DNA of 64,000 nt from Oscillospiraceae bacterium (GTDB taxonomy: Bacteria; Bacillota; Clostridia; Oscillospirales; SIG627). Both the position numbers and the translations under genes were made by a program. The stretch is taken from contig JAYFRN010000006.1 in assembly GCA_034925865.1 (NCBI GenBank), positions 198,236-262,235 on the forward strand. Reading direction: 5' to 3'. The notes under the pieces were generated by a model. It saw only the letters and a program-made list of their open reading frames with translations, was not told the DNA's origin and made no database searches. Positions 17,318-25,271 of the stretch are shown here, piece after piece; position 1 is the first letter of the stretch, and each line of letters begins with the position of its first letter.

Positions 17318-17349
17318 TTCAAATTCCTTTCTCTTTTGTCCCCGCGTGA

Positions 17350-17413
17350 GATTAGCGTTTACAAAAATAAATGAGCTTAAATTTCTGTTCGTTTGTTTTT
17401 GTAAAGGCTAATC
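17350..17413 (-). promoter_or_regulatory. Long hairpin in the pnp leader
   Basis: Two 18-nt arms (17350-17367 and 17396-17413) are complementary at 17 of 18 positions around a 28-nt loop; the outer flanks 17340-17346 and 17440-17447 (CCCCGCG / CGCGGGG) can extend the structure. It lies 33 bp before the pnp start codon. By analogy with E. coli, where PNPase and RNase III control pnp through a leader stem, this may be an autoregulatory site. Confidence 0.55.
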
Positions 17414-17481
17414 GCATTTGTCCGCTTTACGGAAAATTTCGCGCGGGGAAATTAATCTGATCTCTTTTTGACAGATATTTT

Positions 17482-17505
17482 GCGCGGCCGCGCAGGCGGC
17501 CGCGC
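17482..17505. terminator. GC-only palindrome between rpsO and pnp
   Basis: Arms GCGCGGCCGC and GCGGCCGCGC with a 4-nt loop lie 6 bp after the rpsO stop. On the minus strand it is followed by AAAATATC rather than a T-run, so it may act as a weak terminator or a processing or stabilising hairpin rather than a strong stop. Confidence 0.55.
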
Positions 17506-17511
17506 TTTGGC

Positions 17512-17778
17512 TCACTTTCTGATGCTGAGCTTGTCGATTATCGCTCTGTAGCGATTGATGTCTTTTTTGGAAAGATAGGTAAGAAGATTTCTTCTATGTC
17601 CAACCATTTTCAAAAGACCTCTGCGGGAATGATGATCCTTGGGATTTACCTTAAGATGCTCGGTAAGTGTTTCTATTCTTTTGGTAAGAATGGCGATCTG
17701 CACTTCGGGCGATCCGGTGTCTCCTTCGTGAATGGCATATTCTGTGATTATGCCTTGCTTTTCATCTTTTAAAAGCAT
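17512..17778 (-). CDS. rpsO: 30S ribosomal protein S15
   Basis: 88 residues, the normal size, with the S15 core [17 protein letters not shown] (about residues 20-36), [18 protein letters not shown] (about 49-66) and [10 protein letters not shown]. It binds 16S rRNA helices h20-h22 and is an early assembly protein. The start at 17778 follows GGAGGT by 8 nt; a longer reading frame upstream is non-coding. Its promoter is 17915-17943, giving a leader of about 130 nt that could hold an S15 autoregulatory site, though I cannot fold it with certainty. Confidence 0.97.
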   Translation of the reverse strand: MLLKDEKQGIITEYAIHEGDTGSPEVQIAILTKRIETLTEHLKVNPKDHHSRRGLLKMVGHRRNLLTYLSKKDINRYRAIIDKLSIRK

Positions 17779-17914
17779 TGTCTTTACCTCCGTATTAATA
17801 TAAGGCAGTCTCCTTCGACCCGGACACGGGAAAGGGCGTCGTATTCCGAAAGGATTCACAAACGGCCTCGGAGTTAACCCGTGACTGCGCCGCGGACGAA
17901 AATACCCAAATACT

Positions 17915-17943
17915 ATTATAACATATATTAAGTTTTATGTAAA
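17915..17943 (-). promoter_or_regulatory. Promoter of rpsO (and probably pnp)
   Basis: Minus strand: TTTACA (17938-17943), 17 bp, TATAAT (17915-17920). The region 17944-18131 to its right shows no gene; the minus-strand ferredoxin terminator follows at 18132. Confidence 0.75.
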
Positions 17944-18131
17944 TAGTATTTTCTCATTTTTGCGAAGATTTTATACTTGGTGAATAAAAAAAGAAAAATT
18001 CAGAGCCGTGGAAGCGGAGTTAAATTTAATTTTACGAGGAAAGGCGTGTCTGCTTTTGTGATTTTCTGTTTGTCAGACCGGAGGTTTACCTCTTCTTTAA
18101 TATTCCGCCATGTCACGTATACCGAAAGAAG

Positions 18132-18158
18132 CGGAGCGACAAATTATATGCCGCTCCG
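18132..18158 (-). terminator. Probable terminator of the ferredoxin gene
   Basis: CGGAGCG and CGCTCCG pair around a 13-nt loop, and the minus strand continues CTTCTTTC. It stands 47 bp after the ferredoxin stop. Confidence 0.5.
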
Positions 18159-18204
18159 TGATCTTATTTACCGCCGTGACTTATTAAATAAACTACGATA
18201 ATGA

Positions 18205-18378
18205 TTATTCCTCGGGTTTTGGCGCTTCGACCGGGCAGACATCGGCGCAGGATCCGCATTCAGCGCAGGTGTCCTTGTCGATTACGGCCTTGCCGTCCTT
18301 AAGTGTTATTGCGCTGACCGGACATTCGTCCACACATGCTCCGCATCCGATACAGTCATCGGTAATGATGTATGCCAT
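18205..18378 (-). CDS. 2[4Fe-4S] ferredoxin, 57 residues
   Basis: Small electron carrier with two classic cluster motifs, [12 protein letters not shown] (residues 9-20) and [12 protein letters not shown] (residues 38-49). It starts MAYIITDDC and ends in an acidic tail. The length and layout are those of clostridial bacterial-type ferredoxins serving hydrogenase, pyruvate:ferredoxin oxidoreductase or Rnf. AGGAGG lies 8 nt before the ATG, and a promoter with a TATAAT box is at 18404. Confidence 0.96.
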   Translation of the reverse strand: MAYIITDDCIGCGACVDECPVSAITLKDGKAVIDKDTCAECGSCADVCPVEAPKPEE

Positions 18379-18403
18379 AATTGATTACCTCCTGTTTTTT
18401 GAT

Positions 18404-18432
18404 ATTATATAATAAACCGCCGAAATAATAAA
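18404..18432 (-). promoter_or_regulatory. Probable ferredoxin promoter
   Basis: Minus strand: TTTATT (18427-18432), 17 bp, TATAAT (18404-18409). The -10 box is perfect and the -35 box is weak. Confidence 0.5.
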
Positions 18433-18448
18433 GGGGTTTTAAAAATAT

Positions 18449-19444
18449 TTATTCTATATTGCTTAATTCATCTCGCTTTTCGTTTTCGATGCGTTTCCTC
18501 ATACCCGTAACTTTTAGGTCGTCGCGGTTGAATATCTCCGGCGCCAGATCCGGCGCGGAATCAAGTTTTACTTTGACAAAGCCCGAAAGAACGTTCGCTT
18601 CGATCACAGTGCCGCCGCCTTTTGGAGTCATGACAATGCTGTCAACCCGGGGCGTTTTTCGCGCCTCCTCCTCGTAAACCTGGTTTTCAAATCTGAGACA
18701 GCACATAAGCCTTCCGCAGGTGCCTGATATTTTCACAGAATTTAGCGAAAGATTCTGATCCTTGGCCATTTTAATGGACACCTGGCTGAAATCGTCAAGA
18801 AAAGTTTTACAGCAGAACGGACGTCCGCAAATTCCGAGCCCTCCGATCTGCTTGGCTTCGTCTCTGACGCCTATCTGGCGCAGTTCTATGCGTGTTTTAA
18901 ATACGGATGCGAGGTCTTTCACAAGTTCTCTGAAGTCTATCCGTCCGTCTGCGGTGAAATAAAACAAAAGCTTTGTATTGTCAAAGGTATATTCCACGTC
19001 GATCAGCGCCATATCAAGACCATGCCCGGCGACAAGCTCGATAAATTTTGTCTTCGCTCTTTCCTCAACAGCCGTGTTTTCGGACACTTTTTTCAAATCG
19101 ACATTGTTTGCGAGCCTTATCACCTTTTTAAGCGGAGAAACTATATCGCTTCGCCTTACAACACGGTTTGCAAGCGATACCGTTCCGAATTCTATTCCTC
19201 GCGCTGTTTCGACGATTACCTGATCGCCGGGAACGAGCTTATATTCCTGAGGTGAAAAATAATAAATTTTGCCGCCTGTTCTGAATTTTACTCCGACAAT
19301 TTCATCAGTCTCAGGCTGGCCATCCGTAACCCCGGCATCCTTTACCGGCATTTTCTCGTCGTCATTTTCTGCGATAACTTCTTCAGCGGCGGATTTTTCT
19401 TCTTCCAGTGAAATTATATCTTTTCTTGATTTTTTTTCTGACAT
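18449..19444 (-). CDS. ricT: RicT/YaaT, PSP1-domain protein of the Ric (Y) complex
   Basis: 331 residues, with an acidic N-terminal extension (about 1-45) and then the PSP1 domain. Conserved cysteines occur in GLGICGRPFCCKTFL (about residues 203-217) and GTCGRLMCCLRFE (about 238-250). In Bacillus, RicT with RicA and RicF binds two 4Fe-4S clusters, works with RNase Y in mRNA processing and supports sporulation and competence. The gene follows murA by 16 bp. In many Clostridia it lies right after holB; here holB is 4 kb away with other genes in between. Confidence 0.92.
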   Translation of the reverse strand: MSEKKSRKDIISLEEEKSAAEEVIAENDDEKMPVKDAGVTDGQPETDEIVGVKFRTGGKIYYFSPQEYKLVPGDQVIVETARGIEFGTVSLANRVVRRSDIVSPLKKVIRLANNVDLKKVSENTAVEERAKTKFIELVAGHGLDMALIDVEYTFDNTKLLFYFTADGRIDFRELVKDLASVFKTRIELRQIGVRDEAKQIGGLGICGRPFCCKTFLDDFSQVSIKMAKDQNLSLNSVKISGTCGRLMCCLRFENQVYEEEARKTPRVDSIVMTPKGGGTVIEANVLSGFVKVKLDSAPDLAPEIFNRDDLKVTGMRKRIENEKRDELSNIE

Positions 19445-19460
19445 TTTATATTCTGCTTTC

Positions 19461-20750
19461 CTATTCGGCTTTTTCGTAAATAACGCTGTCGGGAATGTGG
19501 ATAAGCTTTATGTCGGCTCCAACGGCGTTGAGCTTTTCGATTATCCTCTCGTATCCGCGCTGTATATGATATATTTCATCGATTTCGGTGCGTCCTGAAG
19601 CCGCAAGACCGGCAATGATCATTGCCACCCCGGCTCTCAGGTCTACCGCTCTGACAGGAGCGGCGGTTAGAGCTCCCGTACCTTCTATAATCGCAACCTT
19701 TCCGTCAACCTTTATTTTGGCGCTCATACGCTTCAATTCTTCGACATATCTGAATCTGCTGTCGAACACGCCTTCGGTTAATATGCTCGTGCCTTCGGCA
19801 AGGCATAAAAGCACGCACATCTGCGGATTCATATCCGTCGGAAAACCGGGATACGGCAAGGTCTTGATATTCACCCTTGAAAGCCGGCCTTTCCTTTCGA
19901 CGATCACGGCCTCATCTTCCTCCGTTATTGAGACGCCCATTTCAATGAGCTTTGCGGAGATTGAATCCATGTGCTTGGGTATGACGCCGTTGATCTTAAG
20001 TCTTCCGCCGGTCGCCGCGGCAAGAATCATATAAGTACCGGCCTCAATCATATCTGGAATTATCGCATACGTTACGCCATGAAGCTTTTTAACGCCGCGG
20101 ATCTTTATTACATCGGTGCCCGCTCCGCTGATCTGAGCGCCGCACGCATTGAGGAAATTGGCGGTGTCAACAATGTGCGGTTCGTGCGCGGCATTTTCGA
20201 TTATGGTAATACCGTCCGCCTTTACCGCGGCAAGCATTGTGTTGATCGTGCCTCCGACCGTGACGACATCCATATATATGGAAGAACCCTTAAGTCCGCC
20301 GGAAGCTTCGGCGTTTATATATCCGTTCTGAACTGTCACATCGGCTCCGAGTGCTTCGAAGCCTTTAATATGCTGATCTATCGGGCGTACTCCGAAATCA
20401 CAGCCGCCCGGATAACCTACATGAGCTCTTGAATACCTGCCGAGCTCCGCGCCAATAAGATAATAAGAGGCACGCATTTTCCCGACGATATCGACGGGAG
20501 ACGAGCCGGGAATGAGAGAGGTCGTGTCAATAATCGCCGTATTTCGGTCGCGTCGCTCCACCTTCGCGCCCATTGCCCTGAGTATATCAAGCGAATTGTT
20601 GACATCGCTGATATCAGGCAGGTTTTCTATTATACATTCGTCCTCGACAAGTATAGTCGACAGAATTATGGCGTCGGCAGCATTTTTCATTCCGGAAACG
20701 CTTATATCTCCTGTAAGCCGCCTGCCGCCGTATATTACGATTTTATCCAT
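19461..20750 (-). CDS. murA: UDP-N-acetylglucosamine 1-carboxyvinyltransferase (MurA)
   Basis: 429 residues, full length for the EPSP synthase-like fold. It adds enolpyruvate from PEP to UDP-GlcNAc, the first committed step of peptidoglycan synthesis. The catalytic loop reads GGCDFGVRPIDQHIKGFEALG with the active-site Cys kept at about position 116, so fosfomycin sensitivity is expected. It also has the N-terminal GGRRLTGDISVSGMKNAA and the C-terminal DLRAGVAMIIAGLAA. It is transcribed from a promoter at 20777-20805, with ricT downstream. Confidence 0.97.
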   Translation of the reverse strand: MDKIVIYGGRRLTGDISVSGMKNAADAIILSTILVEDECIIENLPDISDVNNSLDILRAMGAKVERRDRNTAIIDTTSLIPGSSPVDIVGKMRASYYLIGAELGRYSRAHVGYPGGCDFGVRPIDQHIKGFEALGADVTVQNGYINAEASGGLKGSSIYMDVVTVGGTINTMLAAVKADGITIIENAAHEPHIVDTANFLNACGAQISGAGTDVIKIRGVKKLHGVTYAIIPDMIEAGTYMILAAATGGRLKINGVIPKHMDSISAKLIEMGVSITEEDEAVIVERKGRLSRVNIKTLPYPGFPTDMNPQMCVLLCLAEGTSILTEGVFDSRFRYVEELKRMSAKIKVDGKVAIIEGTGALTAAPVRAVDLRAGVAMIIAGLAASGRTEIDEIYHIQRGYERIIEKLNAVGADIKLIHIPDSVIYEKAE

Positions 20751-20776
20751 GTGTGCAGTCTTTCCTTATGCAAATT

Positions 20777-20805
20777 ATTATAAGTATATCATCTTTTCAA
20801 CACAA
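20777..20805 (-). promoter_or_regulatory. Promoter of murA-ricT
   Basis: Minus strand: TTGTGT (20800-20805), 17 bp, TATAAT (20777-20782), giving a leader of about 20 nt before the ATG at 20750. Confidence 0.65.
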
Positions 20806-20892
20806 TTAAAAGAGGTTTTTATCAATAATTTCAATATTCCGTTTTTGTTTCACCTCTGTTAATAAGCAATAATTAATAATAATTGCTTCATA

Positions 20893-20930
20893 TGAGAGAA
20901 AAATCCATATACAGAGTCATTTCTCTCAAT
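20893..20930 (-). repeat. Inverted core fragment of R1
   Basis: The sequence TGAGAGAAAAATCCATATACAG and its continuation match the R1 core in the opposite direction to copy C. It forms one arm of a larger inverted repeat with copy C: 23 nt at 20905-20927 and 20978-21000 are complementary at 22 positions. Confidence 0.6.
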
Positions 20931-20941
20931 AAAACGCGATT

Positions 20942-21053
20942 TTTATTAACTCAGCAATTAAATAATTTTCGTGTGAAGAGAGAAAAGACTCTGTATATGG
21001 ACTTTTCTATCTTATATAACATTATAACAAGGATTATTTAATTGCCGTTTTAA
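20942..21053 (+). repeat. R1 nested-palindrome repeat, copy C
   Basis: Outer arms CAGCAATTAAATAAT and ATTATTTAATTGCCG, inner arms around ACTCTGTATATGGAC. The right end overlaps the 3' end of the YycI-like gene: on the minus strand the repeat provides the last codons and the TAA. Confidence 0.75.
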
Positions 21054-22035
21054 TATTTGCATCGTCAATAATTGTCTCCTTAACAACACCGCTGACTCCA
21101 TCCACGTATACTTTTTTACCGTCCGAAAATTCTATCTGATATGTCGGTATCATATAAAAACCGGTTTCTGAATGGAAAACGCTTCCGTAGCAAAGCTCCG
21201 TACATATCACATCGCCGGTTATATCCTTCACACCGAAAAGCGCGTTTATGCCGTCTATCATTGGAAGAGAATAGGACGCGTCCGGTTTTATGAATATGAA
21301 ACTGCCGCTGATATACACAAGCTCATTGCCGGAAAACACGAACACTATGCGCTTGTCGCAGACAGGAAGTCCTTCTATTATCTGCACAGCCGCAAAATAT
21401 TCGAGTCCGTCCTCTTTTGCGCCTCCGAGGTATACAAGTGTTTTGTCTTCAAATGAAACTTCTGTCAAACCGCCGGTCAGCTCTTCCAGCAGCTTTTTTT
21501 GTTTTGGCGAAGGCTCTATGCCGGGCTTCACCGATCCGCTAAGAAGCTCGTTTACCTTTACAAAAACCTTCTCTTCAGAATATTTACCTGAATTATCTGA
21601 GTTCATAACCGCTTCCGGATATATCACATCCTCATCCGCATTTTTTTCCGATTCAGGGATCAGCAAACCGAGGTTTATATAAATTATACTATTATCTTTT
21701 CTGATTTCCACGGACACATTTTTCCCGATATAAAGCATGCTGTCGGGACTCCCGTATAATAATTTTCCGTCGCTTCCTACAAGCGCAGCGACAAGCGTTT
21801 TAACTTTTTTTTCGGACATTGTGAAATGAAACGTGGGCTTTTTTTGAAGAACTGTCATCACAGAGCTGTCCGAAACGTTCAGCCCGCGCTTTTTCAATAT
21901 TTCTTCCGCGTTCGCAACCGCCTCTTGAGTCAGCGTTCCGCGGTTTTCTTTGTATGAAACGAACGTTATAGCCAGAAAAATGTTTACTGCCGCAAGCATT
22001 ATCAACAGGATCCGCTCAAGTATTTTAGAATTCAT
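21034..22035 (-). CDS. YycI-like membrane-anchored regulatory protein
   Basis: 333 residues: a short cytoplasmic N-terminus, one membrane helix (about residues 8-26, ILLIMLAAVNIFLAITFVS), and an outer domain ending in a YycI-type repeat (TGFYMIPTYQIEFSDGKK, then VYVDGVSGVV). YycI with YycH restrains the WalK sensor kinase that controls cell-wall turnover in Bacilli; the assignment here is by layout and context and is not certain. It overlaps the upstream YycH-like gene by 4 bp (ATGA). The last codons lie in repeat R1 copy C. Confidence 0.6.
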   Translation of the reverse strand: MNSKILERILLIMLAAVNIFLAITFVSYKENRGTLTQEAVANAEEILKKRGLNVSDSSVMTVLQKKPTFHFTMSEKKVKTLVAALVGSDGKLLYGSPDSMLYIGKNVSVEIRKDNSIIYINLGLLIPESEKNADEDVIYPEAVMNSDNSGKYSEEKVFVKVNELLSGSVKPGIEPSPKQKKLLEELTGGLTEVSFEDKTLVYLGGAKEDGLEYFAAVQIIEGLPVCDKRIVFVFSGNELVYISGSFIFIKPDASYSLPMIDGINALFGVKDITGDVICTELCYGSVFHSETGFYMIPTYQIEFSDGKKVYVDGVSGVVKETIIDDANIKTAIK

Positions 22036-23528
22036 TCAACTTTCCTGCCATTCTCCGTATCGCTTTTACTGAATGCCCAGTCTGCGGAAAACATATATCC
22101 GTTTTGCTTTAAAACATAGCAAAGAGACGCCCCGCGCGCGCTATACGATGCGTTTTCAGCGCGTAATATCACCATGGCCGCTCTGATCGGCATTATAGCG
22201 GTTGTCGAATCGGCAGCGGCGTTCACGCTCAGCATGTCCGCGCTGAGATACATTATTTTTTCATCTGTTATTCCGACTGTGACCGACGGTCCGTTTTCTC
22301 CGGTTATTTGTGTAAGTCTTATTCCGTTGTAATAATACGAGAACTGAAAAAACACGCATCCGCTTGCGCTGTCAAACGTTATGCTTCTCAGACGAAGCGA
22401 GGCCTCTCCTCCAAAGATTCCAGCCGGCAGCGAAGCAGCGATGACGCTTGCCGCCCTTACGCGCTCCGCAAATGAATACTTGTCTGAATCAGATCCGATC
22501 AGTGTTCCTATTTTTATGCCGCCGTCAGCCGCCTCATATCTGAGTTTTCCGGTCGGGCTGATGGCAAGAGACATTGAGCTGTCGGCAAATATGATCGAAT
22601 TGTCGGCCGCGTAATGTTTCGTAAGTATAGGATTGATATAAAAACAGCTCAGTATTTTTTTTATATATTCGTCCTGCAGCAGCTCGGACGATGCGTTGGT
22701 TTGATCCAGATAAGCGGCAAAGCGCTCCGCCGGCTGTGCACATAATAATTTCTGAGATGTCTTTATTGTTTTGACAATCGGGAAATCCGAAGGCATCCCA
22801 TCAAATAACTTCGAATCCTCCGTATTTTCATATAAAAAGTTAAATTCGCAGAAACCTACATTGCTATTATATTCATCCGCGACAGCTTTGTTAAAAGCAT
22901 ATCCGTGATCCGGGAGCTTTTCGGTAAAAAGTGTAATATTTCCGCTGTCATCGCGCGCGCACGCGTTTAAAAGACCGTTTTGCTCGACATATATAACTAT
23001 ACACCTGATATTTGCTCCCCCGATGCTGCCGTCACATACGCTGAGATCGCTGTCCGCGTTAAGGGCGGACACAGCCGCGCTGTTAATTTCACAGTCATAC
23101 ATTATGAATGCGTTCGTGCCCGCGTCAAAAGCGCGCATATACATATCCTCGGCTTCTTCTCCTTCGACAGCTCTGCACACGGATTTTGAGGAAAACAACA
23201 CAGTCAGATATTGTCTGAGATTAGCATAAACTGATTTTATGAGAGAATCGTCGTAAGCGCATCCTTTCTTTTTACCGGATTCAGCCAGCGATATGAACAC
23301 GGGCGTTATTTGCAATCCGTCTATTGCAGGTTCTTCTTGTGCGCCATGCAGACTGGTGAATATCCATTTATGCTCCGCCGGAAAATTGCCCGCGTTTTCT
23401 GATTGCGGAGCTTCCAGACGAGCGCCGATATAACCGCCCCATAGTAACGCCATTGTCGCGCATAATATTATTATCGCAGTACGTCTGACTACATCTCCCG
23501 CGGTGAATGTTTTTTTTTCGGATTTCAT
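22032..23528 (-). CDS. YycH-like membrane-anchored protein
   Basis: 498 residues with one N-terminal membrane helix (about residues 14-34, RTAIIILCATMALLWGGYIGA) and a large outer part. The C-terminal half has the phrase FQFSYYYNGIRLTQI and VTVGITDEKIMYLS, similar to the C-terminal part of YycH/YycI proteins. Pairing with the overlapping YycI-like gene and closeness to murA supports a role in wall control. No WalK or WalR gene is in the window, so the partner is unknown. I would call it a cell-envelope protein of likely YycH type. Confidence 0.5.
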   Translation of the reverse strand: MKSEKKTFTAGDVVRRTAIIILCATMALLWGGYIGARLEAPQSENAGNFPAEHKWIFTSLHGAQEEPAIDGLQITPVFISLAESGKKKGCAYDDSLIKSVYANLRQYLTVLFSSKSVCRAVEGEEAEDMYMRAFDAGTNAFIMYDCEINSAAVSALNADSDLSVCDGSIGGANIRCIVIYVEQNGLLNACARDDSGNITLFTEKLPDHGYAFNKAVADEYNSNVGFCEFNFLYENTEDSKLFDGMPSDFPIVKTIKTSQKLLCAQPAERFAAYLDQTNASSELLQDEYIKKILSCFYINPILTKHYAADNSIIFADSSMSLAISPTGKLRYEAADGGIKIGTLIGSDSDKYSFAERVRAASVIAASLPAGIFGGEASLRLRSITFDSASGCVFFQFSYYYNGIRLTQITGENGPSVTVGITDEKIMYLSADMLSVNAAADSTTAIMPIRAAMVILRAENASYSARGASLCYVLKQNGYMFSADWAFSKSDTENGRKVE

Positions 23529-23569
23529 AACATATCCTGCCTCTTGTATCTTGCCGCCGACGCGGCAAA

Positions 23570-24592
23570 TCAGTGGTATTCCCGGCTCGCAATATCGGAG
23601 TCAAATCCGGCGGCGCATAAAATAAACGCGGTCACGGCTATTGAAACATTGACATTTTTATTTGACGGGGTCAACAGCTCTTCCAGCTTTGAAAACAGCT
23701 TCAGAAGATATTTTTCATCAGGTATACCGCATAAGGAATAAAGCCTTTCCGTATCAGACCAGAACATCGGCGTAAAGCCGGTCATGCCGGAAAATCGGGA
23801 AACAATCACATCCCTGAATGAAAGCTTCAGCATTGCCATAAGCGTCAAGACACCGTTTTTGTCAGAGTTATCTCCGAATGTATCAAAAAGCTCCGCAAGC
23901 CCGGCTCCGCGCGTGCATTTTTCTGTAAAATCTTCTGCTCTCTTTCTCAAGGCGGCAAATTCTTCATCTTCCGCGAGCTTCAGCGCCGAGCCGACGGAGC
24001 CGCCGGACAACAGCGCGATCTTCTCAAGTTCATCTGCGCTTTTTTCCGGATATTTTTCCCGCAGCAAGGCGGTCATAGTTTTAATCTCTACCGCTTCGGT
24101 CTTAAGTCTGAAGCAGCGGGACAGCACGGTCGGCAACACTGCCGTTATATCCGAAACAGCTAATATGAATGTCACGCCCTGCGATGGTTCCTCGATTGTT
24201 TTAAGAAGCGCGTTTTGCGCCTGGACAGTCATAGCGTCGGCCGGCTTTATAATAAAAAAGCGCCTGTCTCCTTCTGCCGGAACGATATGCGAAGCCGCGT
24301 TGATTTCCCTGACGGCATCTACGGATATCTGCTTTTTATCTTCCTCCGGCGCAAGCTCTATCACATCCGGATGCTCTCCGTCGAATATCCTTCGGCAGTC
24401 GATGCATTCAAGGCACGGGACATCGCCACGCTTTTTTTTGCACAGCGCGCAAGCGCACATATATCGCGCCATAAGCAGTCTTCCTCTGCCCGGGGCGCCT
24501 TCTATTATATATGCGCCGAGCAGCCGTTCCTCGGAAGAGACGCGCCGTGCATATGTTTTTATTCCTTCATTTCCGACAATGATGGGGTTCAT
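23570..24592 (-). CDS. holB: DNA polymerase III subunit delta prime
   Basis: 340 residues from the ATG at 24592, whose ATGA overlaps the darA stop. It is the clamp-loader stator subunit. It has the zinc module CALCKKKRGDVPCLECIDC (about residues 46-64), DAMTVQAQNALLKTIEEP (about 122-139) and the SRC box (VLSRCFRL). The P-loop position reads GAPGRGRLLMAR without the GK-S/T, as expected for a delta prime that does not hydrolyse ATP. It is linked to darA, as in many Firmicutes. Confidence 0.9.
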   Translation of the reverse strand: MNPIIVGNEGIKTYARRVSSEERLLGAYIIEGAPGRGRLLMARYMCACALCKKKRGDVPCLECIDCRRIFDGEHPDVIELAPEEDKKQISVDAVREINAASHIVPAEGDRRFFIIKPADAMTVQAQNALLKTIEEPSQGVTFILAVSDITAVLPTVLSRCFRLKTEAVEIKTMTALLREKYPEKSADELEKIALLSGGSVGSALKLAEDEEFAALRKRAEDFTEKCTRGAGLAELFDTFGDNSDKNGVLTLMAMLKLSFRDVIVSRFSGMTGFTPMFWSDTERLYSLCGIPDEKYLLKLFSKLEELLTPSNKNVNVSIAVTAFILCAAGFDSDIASREYH

Positions 24593-24912
24593 GCCCTCTC
24601 GCATCTTTCAACGTTGAGAACAAATATGGTCGCTCCTCCGACGGTAACCTCTATGGGATAACTGCCCATAGTGGTAGGACTGTATGAAAAATCCATGGGG
24701 GCCGTCTGTGTGCGGCGTTTTGAATACTTTTTTATCGTTTCGATCGCTTTATCAACTTCATCGTCATTTATGACGGATATAAAGGTGGAGTTTCCGCTCA
24801 TTAAAAAACCGCCGGTTGACGCGAGCTTCGTAACTTGAAATCCTTCTTTTGTAAGACGGCTCGATACTGTCGGGCCGTCGTCGTTGTTGATTACAGCAAG
24901 TATCAGTTTCAT
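24589..24912 (-). CDS. darA: Cyclic di-AMP receptor DarA (PII-like)
   Basis: 107 residues. It is a small trimeric PII-like protein that binds c-di-AMP. Characteristic motifs are KLASTGGFLMSGNSTFI (residues 29-45) and the C-terminal YPIEVTVGGATIFVLNVE. It starts MKLILAVINNDD. It is the first gene of a unit with holB, with a promoter at 24965-24993. The effector of DarA is unknown in general; links to potassium, osmolyte or wall control are established only loosely. Confidence 0.95.
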   Translation of the reverse strand: MKLILAVINNDDGPTVSSRLTKEGFQVTKLASTGGFLMSGNSTFISVINDDEVDKAIETIKKYSKRRTQTAPMDFSYSPTTMGSYPIEVTVGGATIFVLNVERCERA

Positions 24913-24964
24913 ATCGCGGCTTCCTTTCAGATTATATCAATCAATTATTATATTGCCCCATATA

Positions 24965-24993
24965 ATTATAACATAACCGCCGATGTTTTGCAA
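24965..24993 (-). promoter_or_regulatory. Promoter of darA-holB
   Basis: Minus strand: TTGCAA (24988-24993), 17 bp, TATAAT (24965-24970). The intergenic stretch 24913-25271 holds only this promoter and the divergent one at 25124. Confidence 0.72.
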
Positions 24994-25123
24994 CCTGACA
25001 AATATCAAGCTGGATTTTGAATATCAATTATCGAAAACCTGACGGTTTATCCTGTTTTAAACACGAAATGTGCGGATTATTAATCGGAAACAAAATATTA
25101 ATAACTATTTTTCAAAAAACCTC

Positions 25124-25152
25124 TTCACATCGGGCGGAAAATATGATATTAT
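25124..25152 (+). promoter_or_regulatory. Promoter of the CapA-like gene
   Basis: TTCACA (25124-25129), 17 bp, TATTAT (25147-25152), about 120 bp before the coding start. The leader is rather long and I find no known riboswitch in it. Confidence 0.65.
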
Positions 25153-25271
25153 TACATTGTATTTGATTTAAACGCTTCCGGGTTTGCAATATCCGGAGCT
25201 TTCTATATTTGTTTATATTATTATGAAAAGGAATCACGCCGCCGGTTTTATATGGCGGATGACGGAAAAAC

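Noticed and set aside
17779..17908. Known S15 autoregulatory leader
   Set aside because: A leader of suitable length exists, but I could not match it to a specific S15-binding structure by eye, so it is not claimed as a feature.
17977..18201. 74-codon ORF downstream of the ferredoxin gene
   Set aside because: Basic, low-complexity start, no ribosome site and it overlaps the ferredoxin terminator hairpin.
23544..24661. Long plus-strand ORFs opposite holB and darA
   Set aside because: They are shadows of holB, which has zinc-binding and SRC motifs.
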